Shown here: in pieces, positions 51,872 through 59,554 of the stretch
Numbering within the stretch: position 1 is the stretch's first letter
Layout of the letters: the number at the start of each line of letters is the position of its first letter
DNA from: Desulfovibrio sp. JC022
Lineage (GTDB): Bacteria > Desulfobacterota > Desulfovibrionia > Desulfovibrionales > Desulfovibrionaceae
Direction of reading: 5' to 3'
DNA length: 64,000 nt
Assembly (NCBI RefSeq): GCF_010470665.1
Contig: NZ_VOPZ01000001.1
Coordinates: 248,001-312,000 of the forward strand
Position numbers and translations under genes: made by a program
Notes under the pieces: generated by a model
Database searches by the model: none
What the model was told of the DNA's origin: nothing
What the model saw: only the letters and a program-made list of their open reading frames with translations

Positions 51872-53227
51872 TCATTCAAAACTTCCGCCAAGGGCCAGAT
51901 GCAGGTTGATCCTGTTATCCAGGCGTTCGCGCCGGACGTTCAGCAGGGACATTTCAGAACCTATCCAGCGGGTCTGGTGGCTGAGCAGTTCAAAAAGGTC
52001 GATCTTTCCAACCTTGTATTGAATCTGGGCCAGCTCGAAGGTCTTTTTGTTGTCCGCGGCAGCTTGGGCAAGGTATGCTTCGCGCTCCTTGAGAAGCTTT
52101 TCCCCGGCCAGCCCGTTTTCCACTTCCTTAAAAGCATTTAGGGCTGCGGATGCGTAATTGGCAATGGCCTCTTTTTGTACTGCCGTGGCTTGTTCTACCT
52201 CAGCCTCGATTTCACCGCCGGTGTAGAGTGGAGCAAAAAGTCCAGCAGTCAGTCCTGCAATGGCGTCACCCAGAGCATTGATTCCGCCGCCGCCGCCAAA
52301 AGTAAAGCGGGGCAGATGCAGCAGTTCTGCTCCTTTTTGCGCATAAAAGGCAGCAGCAACGCGGTCTTCAGCAGCAATTATGTCCGGTCTTCTTTCAAGG
52401 ATGGAAGAAGGCTGGCCCACAGGAATAGGTGGGGGTGTTGCCGCAAGTTTATCCGCTCCTTTGAGCTTGTTCGAAGGATAACGTCCGATAAGGGTTTCAA
52501 GGCTGCGTGCGGCTTCTTCTCTGGCCTGTTCTGCTTTGGTTGCCGTGTCCTTTGCAGAGGCTAGCTGGGCATGGACCTGATGCACTTCCATCATGGAAAC
52601 CTTGCCCACTTTTTGTTTCCGGCTTTCAATGGTGTTCATTTTTTCCAGAATATCAACAATGGATTTCAGGAAATCCTGTTGCACTTCGATTTCATTAAGT
52701 AGGAACCAGTTGCGGGCTGTGGCGGCGGCAAGTGATTGGCGTCCGAATTCATAATCCGCTTGCACTGCCTTGGCAGATTCTTCGGCGGATCGTTCGCCAA
52801 GTCCAAGCCTGCCCCAGACATCAGCTTCCCATGAAATACCAAGCCCTGCTCCTTGTGGTCTAGCTGTGCCTCCCGCGGTAGTCCCGGCCAGCTGACCGCC
52901 CAGTCCGACAGTAGGCAACAGGGCCGCCCCAGCCTGCTTGGCAAGGGCATTGGCCTGATCAACTTTAGCAGCAGAAGCTTGCAGGTTAGGATTGTTTTTC
53001 ATGGCTTCGGCTACCAGCATATCGAGCTGTGCATCTTTGAAATCGTGGATCCAACCGTCTTTGACTGTGCCGCTGTCCATAACAGATCCAGCCCATTTGT
53101 CCGGGCCGGCTGTCTTGGTGCTGTCAGTTCCGGTAGTCGCTTCTGAGTGTGAGTAATTTCTTTTGCAGCCGCAGAGTGCCAACAGGGCCACTATGCTCAA
53201 CAGTAATATTTTTAAGTTGGTGCGCAT
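51872..53227 (-). CDS. Outer-membrane efflux lipoprotein (TolC/NodT type)
   Basis: A 451-residue outer-membrane channel. The start at 53227 has GGAG; an earlier ATG overlaps the HlyD gene. A lipoprotein signal ends LALCGCKRN. Two OEP repeats with long coiled-coil helices and the family motif RRPDIIAAEDRVAAAFYA are visible. It is the last gene of a three-gene export set with the HlyD-like and DUF3302 genes, where it would form the exit duct. Confidence 0.92.
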   Translation of the reverse strand: MRTNLKILLLSIVALLALCGCKRNYSHSEATTGTDSTKTAGPDKWAGSVMDSGTVKDGWIHDFKDAQLDMLVAEAMKNNPNLQASAAKVDQANALAKQAGAALLPTVGLGGQLAGTTAGGTARPQGAGLGISWEADVWGRLGLGERSAEESAKAVQADYEFGRQSLAAATARNWFLLNEIEVQQDFLKSIVDILEKMNTIESRKQKVGKVSMMEVHQVHAQLASAKDTATKAEQAREEAARSLETLIGRYPSNKLKGADKLAATPPPIPVGQPSSILERRPDIIAAEDRVAAAFYAQKGAELLHLPRFTFGGGGGINALGDAIAGLTAGLFAPLYTGGEIEAEVEQATAVQKEAIANYASAALNAFKEVENGLAGEKLLKEREAYLAQAAADNKKTFELAQIQYKVGKIDLFELLSHQTRWIGSEMSLLNVRRERLDNRINLHLALGGSFE

Positions 53228-53240
53228 AATTTTCTCCAGC

Positions 53241-54194
53241 TTAAATAGCTTCAAAGCAGATGATGTTCCGCCAGCTGACCATGCGCAGCAAAACCTGCCT
53301 GATCAGGGCCAGTGGCTCCATGCTTTCACTATAAACACTTACCGCAGCGGCACTACCCAAGGGTAGATTATACTGGGACATGTCATCAGTTATGTGGATA
53401 AAAACCGGAACCCGGCCTTCGGGAATGTGAGTGGAAACACTCAGGAGGTCTCCGGAAGGCTGGAGTTGTCCTTCGGCCAATGCTTCCTGAATTTTAGTTA
53501 CTTTACCTTTGAAAGCCCGTCCCGGAATGGCCGGAAAGATTATCTCTGCATTGAAGTCGGGTTTAATGTTCTGGAGCGGGTTCTGTTTAAAGGCCGCCAC
53601 CAGCATGGGGTCTTCAGCATGGACAAAGGTCATTACCGGGCGCAGGGGCAGGGGGACTGCCATCATGCCGGGCCGCAGTCTGAGCATAGTAACCCAGCCA
53701 TCCGTGGGTGCAACCACCACTGTGCTATTCAGGTTGAAGATTGCTTTTTCAAGCTCGGATTGCAATTGGTTCACTTCTTCCTGATATTGCTCAACATCAT
53801 ATCTGCTACCGGCGGAGTGCCTTGCAAGCTCTTGAGATTCTTTGAGTCTTTGGCTGGCAAATTTCAGCTGGGCTTTAACTTCACCCACTCTTGCTTTATA
53901 CGGTGTCGGGTCTATGGCAAAAAGTTTGTCTCCTGCTTTGAGCGGAGTATTGGGCTTTACGTATACTTCAATAGTTTTGCCGCGAACCTGCGGCACAATG
54001 GGCGTGGTCTGGAAATAGATACGCGCATTGGGGGTGTAGGGATGATAGAAGGCCATACATAGAAATATACCGCCTACTACAAAAATACCGCCCACTACGG
54101 CAGTGGTCACAGTCCATTTTGTTACGGGTATTTTAAGCACTTTGAAGGCAACAAAAACAATAGCCGCGTAGGTTAATTCAATAAGTATATCCAC
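53241..54194 (-). CDS. HlyD/AaeA family membrane-fusion protein
   Basis: A 317-residue periplasmic adaptor with two N-terminal membrane segments (about 5-22 and 28-52), the biotinyl-lipoyl fold around VRGKTIEVYVKPNTPLKAGD, a short coiled-coil hairpin (about 110-165) and a beta-barrel. Similar to YibH/AaeA, which work with small inner-membrane partners. Two bases after the DUF3302 gene and 13 bp before the TolC-type gene. The exported substrate is unknown (aromatic acids in AaeA). Confidence 0.9.
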   Translation of the reverse strand: MDILIELTYAAIVFVAFKVLKIPVTKWTVTTAVVGGIFVVGGIFLCMAFYHPYTPNARIYFQTTPIVPQVRGKTIEVYVKPNTPLKAGDKLFAIDPTPYKARVGEVKAQLKFASQRLKESQELARHSAGSRYDVEQYQEEVNQLQSELEKAIFNLNSTVVVAPTDGWVTMLRLRPGMMAVPLPLRPVMTFVHAEDPMLVAAFKQNPLQNIKPDFNAEIIFPAIPGRAFKGKVTKIQEALAEGQLQPSGDLLSVSTHIPEGRVPVFIHITDDMSQYNLPLGSAAAVSVYSESMEPLALIRQVLLRMVSWRNIICFEAI

Positions 54195-54196
54195 GG

Positions 54197-54529
54197 CTAT
54201 ACCTCACTTGCTTCCGGCTTTACTTCCGATTCAGCGACTTCTTTTGTAGAGGGTGATTCAACCTCATGTTCTACAAAGGCTTCGTCACTTTCCATGTCCG
54301 GTTTATGGATCATGGCCCAGATCCAGAGGAAAGGCCAAATTGCATGAAGCATAAACAGGCTGACCCAGCCGGCAGCATGGATGGCGTCCTGATGTGGGTG
54401 GTTACGCTTTTTTGCTATGCCATAGGGGATATCGTGGATGTATATGATACCATACACCAGAACCAGAAATACAAAGATCAGCATTCCGGCACCGACATAG
54501 TCCAATATCCGGGAATCTGTCTGAATCAT
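54197..54529 (-). CDS. DUF3302 inner-membrane protein (YibI-like)
   Basis: A 110-residue protein with two membrane helices (about 8-28 and 50-72) and a GIIYIHDIPYGIAKKRNHPHQ loop, ending in a Glu-rich tail. This is the DUF3302 pattern known as YibI next to YibH in E. coli. AAGGAG site before the ATG. First gene of the efflux set. Confidence 0.85.
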   Translation of the reverse strand: MIQTDSRILDYVGAGMLIFVFLVLVYGIIYIHDIPYGIAKKRNHPHQDAIHAAGWVSLFMLHAIWPFLWIWAMIHKPDMESDEAFVEHEVESPSTKEVAESEVKPEASEV

Positions 54530-54736
54530 AAGCGTCTCCTTCCGAAAGAATATGCATGTAAGTAATTAACTGCTCTACCTGAAAATGAGCTTTGAATTTT
54601 AGTAGCATATTTATGTGTGCAGGCCTATCAAAAACTCCCCCTTTCATAGGGTAATTGCTGATAAACCTCTCCTATTTGCACTGTCGGACGCTCTGATGTA
54701 AATGGATATTCAATAAAACAAGCAAGGAGTCTTTTT

Positions 54737-55393
54737 ATGGATAATATTGTTGCTGAATCTCTTACTGCCATGCCCGTTGAGCGCAAAGACGGAACTTACG
54801 CCCTGCGTATTCCTCTGAATCAGGGGCAGATGAACCCCGGTATGCTGAAAACCGTCATGGAAACCATGACCAAATTTAATCTGACTTCCCTGCGCGTGAC
54901 CACCGGGCAGCGTCTGAATCTGGAAGGAATTCCCAAGGACAAACTGGAAGAGGTTGTTGCCAGCCTCGGGACCAAGATCGATAAAGTTCCACCGACCGTA
55001 GGTGTCTGTACCGGCGTGGGTGTCTGTAAATACGGCATGCAGGACAGCCGCGGTATGGGTAAAAAACTGCTCGAAGTCATCAAACAGAACGGTCCTTATC
55101 CCTTCAAAATCAAAAGCGGTGTATCCGGCTGTAAGATTGCTTGCGGCTTCAGCCACGTGCGTGACATCGGTTTAGTTGGAACCCCCAAAGGTTGGGACGT
55201 TCTTTTCGGCGGCGGTGCAGCAAGAAACGTCCGTGCCGGAGTAAAGATCGGCACCAAACTGAGCGGTGATGAAGCCCTCGCACTGATCGAAAAGGCCCTT
55301 GATTTCTACAAAGAAAATGGCCGCAAACGTGAACGCATCAGCGGTCTGGTAGATCGTCTCGGTGAAGAAGCTTTGCTTGAAGCTGTTAAATAA
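54737..55393 (+). CDS. Small assimilatory-type sulfite reductase (siroheme, 4Fe-4S)
   Basis: A 218-residue enzyme, the same length as the low-mass Desulfovibrio sulfite reductase. The siroheme-4Fe-4S ligands are Cys91 and Cys97 (CTGVGVC) and Cys132 and Cys136 (GCKIAC). An N-terminal ferredoxin-like half carries LNQGQMNPGML and LRVTTGQRLNLEGI. It lacks the duplicated layout of dissimilatory Dsr. Strong AAGGAG site. Its electron donor is not in the window. Confidence 0.92.
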   Translation: MDNIVAESLTAMPVERKDGTYALRIPLNQGQMNPGMLKTVMETMTKFNLTSLRVTTGQRLNLEGIPKDKLEEVVASLGTKIDKVPPTVGVCTGVGVCKYGMQDSRGMGKKLLEVIKQNGPYPFKIKSGVSGCKIACGFSHVRDIGLVGTPKGWDVLFGGGAARNVRAGVKIGTKLSGDEALALIEKALDFYKENGRKRERISGLVDRLGEEALLEAVK

Positions 55394-55414
55394 GTAAATT
55401 TAGTCTGATTATGA

Positions 55415-55451
55415 AAAAGGCGGATTCCCTTGGGGAGTCCGCCTTTTTTTA
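55415..55451. terminator. Terminator between sulfite reductase and HxlR gene
   Basis: GGCGGATTCCC and GGGAGTCCGCC pair (55419-55429 with 55433-55443) with a three-base loop, with T-runs on the plus strand and A-runs upstream that serve the minus strand. Confidence 0.88.
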
Positions 55452-55459
55452 TTGATATT

Positions 55460-55810
55460 TTACCCGTCCCGCTTATCCAGATACTCCACGGCCCAACCAT
55501 TTACGCTCTCGAAGATGGGGATCAGCTTCAGCCCCATTTCGGTGAGTGAATATTCCACTGCCGGGGGCACTTCCTGATATACTTTTCGGCTGACTATGCC
55601 ATGTTTTTCTAAGGCTCGCAGTTGCTGGGTCAGCATTTTCTGGGTCACTTTGGGCATCAGCCTGCGCATTTCCCCGAATCTTTTGGGTTCTCCGTCCGCC
55701 AGGTGCCAGATGATCAGCGGCACCCATTTGCCGGACAAGATTTCAAAGGCCACTTCCAGTTCATATGTAAAGCTGCTGCAACTCACTTTGTGCGTTCTAT
55801 CTTCAGGCAT
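55460..55810 (-). CDS. HxlR family transcriptional regulator
   Basis: A 116-residue winged-helix regulator with CSSFTYELEVAFEILSGKW, FGEMRRLMPKVTQKMLTQQLR and the AVEYSLTEMGLKLIPI wing. The N-terminal Cys suggests redox or electrophile sensing, as in relatives. Start taken at 55810. It diverges from the alcohol dehydrogenase, with inverted repeats between them. Confidence 0.93.
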   Translation of the reverse strand: MPEDRTHKVSCSSFTYELEVAFEILSGKWVPLIIWHLADGEPKRFGEMRRLMPKVTQKMLTQQLRALEKHGIVSRKVYQEVPPAVEYSLTEMGLKLIPIFESVNGWAVEYLDKRDG

Positions 55811-55957
55811 GATTTTCTCCATTTCTTGCGGCGAAATTTGGCCGTCATCAAAAAAAATAAAAAATATTTAAATTAATATCGCGCTGATTTTTGCGTTTTC
55901 AGAAAATTGCTTTCAATTAAGCAGAGTCTTCAACTTACCAGATTTTATGTTTTTTGT

Positions 55958-56003
55958 GTAGTTCTCAAATGATTCTAACAGGTAGTTACCAAATGGGAAC
56001 TAC
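55958..56003. promoter_or_regulatory. Probable HxlR binding sites
   Basis: GTAGTT-ACC-AAAT-GG-GAACTAC (55982-56003) has perfect 6-bp arms plus inner CC/GG. A second, degenerate copy begins GTAGTTCTCAAATG at 55958. Both lie between hxlR and the alcohol dehydrogenase. Confidence 0.55.
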
Positions 56004-56233
56004 TAACCAGTTGTAAACTACGATACTGAAAGGTGCGTACTTTACATAAGAAAATTTTTTGTGTTTATAGCTTCTCAACCGATGCAGAGAAACGTTTCTG
56101 GTTTGTGCATGTAGTTTTGTTTGGCTGGTATTAAAAATTTAAAAAGTAAAAAATAATCAGTTTTGATTTATTTTAAAATAAAAGCCTCTTCATGAAAGTA
56201 GAGTTGCTTTAAAAGTTAATGGAGAAAATTAAA

Positions 56234-57388
56234 ATGGCAAGATTTACCATCCCCCGTGAAGTATACTTTGGTGCAGGCAGCATTGAAGAGCTCAAGAATA
56301 TTAAAGGAAACAAAGCTGTAATCGTTATCAGCGGCGGTTCTGTAAAAAGAAACGGTGCCCTTGATAAGATTGAAGGCTTCCTGAAGGAAGCTGGTATCGA
56401 AACCACCCTGTTCGAAGGTGTTGAGGCTGACCCTTCAGTTGCTACCGTTCGCCGTGGTGTAAAACTCATGAACGATTTCCAGCCTGACTGGATCATCGGT
56501 GTGGGCGGCGGTTCCCCTATCGATGCTGCTAAAGCAATGTGGATTTTCTACGAGAACCCCGAGTTCACCTTTGAAGAAGCTGCAAAGCCCTTCAACCTGC
56601 CTGAACTGCGCAAGAAAGCACGTTTCGCGGCTGTTCCCACCACCAGTGGTACCGGAACCGAGGTAACTGCGTTCTCCATCATTACCGACAATGATACTGA
56701 ACTCAAGTTCCCCATTGCCGACTTCAACATCACCCCCGATCTGGCGATTGTTGACAGCGATCTGGCTCAGTCCATGCCCGCGTCCCTCGTGGCCCACACC
56801 GGTATGGATGCTTTGACCCATGCTCTGGAAGCTTACGTTTCCATCATGTCCAACGAACTGACCGATTGCCTTGCCATGAAATCCATGGAGATGATTCAGG
56901 ACGAATTGGTTGCATCTTACAAAGGTGTTGAGGAAGCACGCGACAAAATGCACATTTCCCAGTGCCTTGCAGGTATGTCCTTCTCCAACGCAATTCTCGG
57001 AATTGTTCACAGTATGGCCCACAAGACCGGGCATCTTTTCGGTGTTCCCCACGGTTGCGCAAATGCCATTTATCTCCCGGCTGCTATCCGTTTCAATGCT
57101 GAAAAAGCAGGTGAAAAATACGCGGACGCCGCAAAGAGACTCGGTCTTGCCGGAGCTACCACTGAAGAACTGGTAGATTCCCTGATTAACTTTGTGAAGG
57201 AACTCAACGTGGCGATGCAGATTCCTGCAACCCTCAAAGAGTTCGGTGTTAACGAAGACGACTTCCTTGCCAATCTCGATAAGATTTCTGAAGGCGCATG
57301 CGCAGATCCCTGCACCAGCACCAACCCACGTGAGATTTCCGTTGAGCAGATGAAAGAACTGTTCAAGGAATCCTTTTACGGTAAATAA
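56234..57388 (+). CDS. Iron-containing alcohol dehydrogenase
   Basis: A 384-residue NAD(P)-dependent enzyme starting at ATG 56234 behind GGAGA. Family signatures: the dinucleotide region GVGGGSPIDAAKAMW near 92, TGTEVTAFSII near 145, and the iron ligands in MDALTHALEAYVS, GIVHSMAHKTGHLF and PHGCANAI. It oxidises small alcohols or reduces aldehydes. Expression is probably under the divergent HxlR regulator. Confidence 0.93.
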   Translation: MARFTIPREVYFGAGSIEELKNIKGNKAVIVISGGSVKRNGALDKIEGFLKEAGIETTLFEGVEADPSVATVRRGVKLMNDFQPDWIIGVGGGSPIDAAKAMWIFYENPEFTFEEAAKPFNLPELRKKARFAAVPTTSGTGTEVTAFSIITDNDTELKFPIADFNITPDLAIVDSDLAQSMPASLVAHTGMDALTHALEAYVSIMSNELTDCLAMKSMEMIQDELVASYKGVEEARDKMHISQCLAGMSFSNAILGIVHSMAHKTGHLFGVPHGCANAIYLPAAIRFNAEKAGEKYADAAKRLGLAGATTEELVDSLINFVKELNVAMQIPATLKEFGVNEDDFLANLDKISEGACADPCTSTNPREISVEQMKELFKESFYGK

Positions 57389-57467
57389 GACCATAGGCTG
57401 CGGATTGTTGAAGCAGCTGAATAATCATGCTGACGGAAAGTGCTTCGGTTCTTTACCGTCAGTCAAA

Positions 57468-57497
57468 GGGCTGGACCTAACGGTCCGGCCCTGTTAT
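57468..57497 (+). terminator. Hairpin after alcohol dehydrogenase
   Basis: GGGCTGGACC (57468-57477) pairs with GGTCCGGCCC (57482-57491) with one G-U. The T-run is weak. Confidence 0.5.
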
Positions 57498-57578
57498 TAC
57501 CCGTCTTCCACGCACTACTTTCCAATCCTCTCATTAAAATAGGCCCGGCATTCAAGGGCCAAACCACACATCATTCAT

Positions 57579-58802
57579 ATGGGAAAACACATCATTGAAG
57601 AGGCGACCCGTTGCCTGCAATGCAAGAAACCGCTTTGCAGCAAAGGCTGTCCCCTTGGAACACCTATCAATAAAATGATCGAACTTCTGCTGGACGGAAA
57701 AATGCAGGAGGCCGGGGCCATGCTTTTTGAGAACAACCCGCTTTCCGTGGTCTGTTCGCTCATCTGTCCTCATGAAAATTTCTGTGAAGGGCATTGCATT
57801 CTGGGGCGTAAAAGTTCCCCGGTGCAGTGCAGTGACATTGAGAACTACATCTCCCGCTACTATCTGGCCCAGTTTCAGCCGCAGAAGAAAAAGGAGCGCA
57901 AAGAGCGCATCGCCGTTGTCGGTTCCGGTCCGGCCGGGATCACTGTGGCTTTTATCTTAGCCCTTAAAGGGTATGAGGTGACCATCTTTGAATCTGAGGA
58001 TAAGATCGGCGGGGTCCTGCAATATGGTATACCGGAATTCCGTCTGCCCAAGGATATCCTTGAAAAGCTGCGTGAAGTGCTCATTCAACTGGGCGTGAAA
58101 ATTCGTCCCAATATGCTCATCGGCCCGGTTATAAGTCTCGATGATCTGTTGCGTGACGGCTACAAAGCGATCTTCATTGGCACCGGGGTCTGGAATCCGC
58201 GTCCGCTGAGGCTAAAAGGGGAAACCCTCGGGCATGTCCATTACGCGATTAACTACTTGAAAAATCCTGATGTCTACCAGCTCGGGAAGAAAGTGGCGGT
58301 CATCGGAGCCGGGAACGTGGCTATGGATGTGGCCCGCACCGCCCTGCGCAAAGGTGCGGAGGAAGTGACCGTGCTCTACCGCCGTGGTCAGGAAGATATG
58401 TCCGCCACCAAATATGAGCAGGATTACGCTAAGCTGGACGGGGTTTGCTTCAAATTTTATCATTCCCCGCTGGAGTTGACTGAAGAAGGAGTCATTTGCG
58501 TACGCACGGAAAAACAAACCGGGGAAGATGGCAAGACTAAGCTGGTCACTGTGGAAGGGTCGGAAAAATTGGAAGAGGCTGATTCCATCTTCATCGCAGT
58601 AAGTCAGGCACCGCGCAATAACCTTACCGGAATAGAAATCGGCAAGACCGGGCTGGTCATCACCGATGAGGAAGGCCGCACTACCCGCGATGGCATCTTC
58701 GCTTCCGGAGACGTAGTCACCGGAGCCAGAACCGTGGCCGAAGCCGTGCGCTGTTCCAAGAATTCCGCGCAGGCTATTATGGATTATGTGGAAGGGTTGT
58801 AA
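57579..58802 (+). CDS. NAD(P)-dependent FAD oxidoreductase, GltD/NfnB-like
   Basis: A 407-residue flavoprotein. The N-terminal iron-sulfur binding helix domain has CLQCKKPLCSKGCPLGTPI and SLICPHENFCEGHCILG. An FAD site reads VVGSGPAGITVAFILALKGYEVTIFE near 110-135, and a second NAD(P) site VAVIGAGNVAMDVARTA near 245. Length and layout fit glutamate synthase small subunit or NfnB. No large subunit is adjacent. The start lacks a strong ribosome site, so the first codons are uncertain. Confidence 0.88.
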   Translation: MGKHIIEEATRCLQCKKPLCSKGCPLGTPINKMIELLLDGKMQEAGAMLFENNPLSVVCSLICPHENFCEGHCILGRKSSPVQCSDIENYISRYYLAQFQPQKKKERKERIAVVGSGPAGITVAFILALKGYEVTIFESEDKIGGVLQYGIPEFRLPKDILEKLREVLIQLGVKIRPNMLIGPVISLDDLLRDGYKAIFIGTGVWNPRPLRLKGETLGHVHYAINYLKNPDVYQLGKKVAVIGAGNVAMDVARTALRKGAEEVTVLYRRGQEDMSATKYEQDYAKLDGVCFKFYHSPLELTEEGVICVRTEKQTGEDGKTKLVTVEGSEKLEEADSIFIAVSQAPRNNLTGIEIGKTGLVITDEEGRTTRDGIFASGDVVTGARTVAEAVRCSKNSAQAIMDYVEGL

Positions 58803-58831
58803 ACTTTTATTTACATAGTTGTTTTGCTTTC

Positions 58832-58868
58832 AAAACTCCCTTGCCTTATGGACAGGGGAGTTTTTGTT
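58832..58868 (+). terminator. Terminator after GltD/NfnB-like gene
   Basis: AAAACTCCC (58832-58840) pairs with GGGAGTTTT (58857-58865), followed by T-runs. It rules out an early start for the next gene. Confidence 0.8.
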
Positions 58869-58972
58869 TTTTCTTAGCAGAAAAGACTGCTCACAATATT
58901 GGCTTGCCCAGTAGTTCCATGTATATGTGTTCCTTATTAATAAATTCTGTTGTACTAAAAAAGATGGGAATA

Positions 58973-59539
58973 ATGACTGATACTTCGAAGCTTAATAAGT
59001 TGGTGGATATCTGGAAGGGGCGTTTGCTTGATGCCCAGATGGGGCATTACATCCAAAGCGAAAAGATGGGTTGCAGGGCAAATTGGATTGGCGGGGCAAT
59101 TATTGTTTTTACAGTAGGAATTACTGCATTTTCATTGTTTGAAGTTCCTGACAAGTATGATGAGCTTGGCAGATGGGGGCTGGCCGGAGCAAGTGGTTTG
59201 GTTACAATACTTTCGGCCATACAGACTTTTTATAAGCCCGGTGAGAAAGCCGAAGTTCACAGGGCACAGGCCGCCCGCTATGGTGCTATGAAGCGTAAGC
59301 TTGAGATGGCCCATGGCGAAGATGTTGACGGGCTTTGGGACTTACGCACAACCATACGCAATGTAGAAAAGGAATGGGAGGGCGTTGCCCTTGATTCTCC
59401 GCTGACCAAATTTGCTGTTATCAAAGAGGTTGAAAGCAAGAAAAAAATTCTGGCGGAAATAAAAGAAAAGGGAATTGATCGCAAAGCTGAAAAGGCATTG
59501 AAAAAGCTTTGCACAGATACGAATGAATTGCCTCTGTAA
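58973..59539 (+). CDS. SLATT-like two-helix membrane protein
   Basis: A 188-residue protein. The start is taken at 58973 behind GATGGG; ATG 58964 is also possible. An N-terminal helical part (KLNKLVDIWKGRLLDAQMGH) is followed by two membrane helices, WIGGAIIVFTVGITAFSLF and GLAGASGLVTILSAIQTFY, and a cytoplasmic coiled tail. This is the layout of SLATT (SMODS and SLOG-associating two-helix) proteins, which act as pore-forming effectors in phage defence. It lies 15 bp before the SIR2 gene. Confidence 0.75.
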   Translation: MTDTSKLNKLVDIWKGRLLDAQMGHYIQSEKMGCRANWIGGAIIVFTVGITAFSLFEVPDKYDELGRWGLAGASGLVTILSAIQTFYKPGEKAEVHRAQAARYGAMKRKLEMAHGEDVDGLWDLRTTIRNVEKEWEGVALDSPLTKFAVIKEVESKKKILAEIKEKGIDRKAEKALKKLCTDTNELPL

Positions 59540-59554
59540 TATCTAGGTGTTGCA

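Noticed and set aside
56435-57394. 319-residue minus-strand frame over the alcohol dehydrogenase
   Set aside because: Antisense shadow of a fully recognisable enzyme; no start site.
58841-58972. Longer start for the SLATT-like gene
   Set aside because: The extra codons run through the terminator of the preceding gene.
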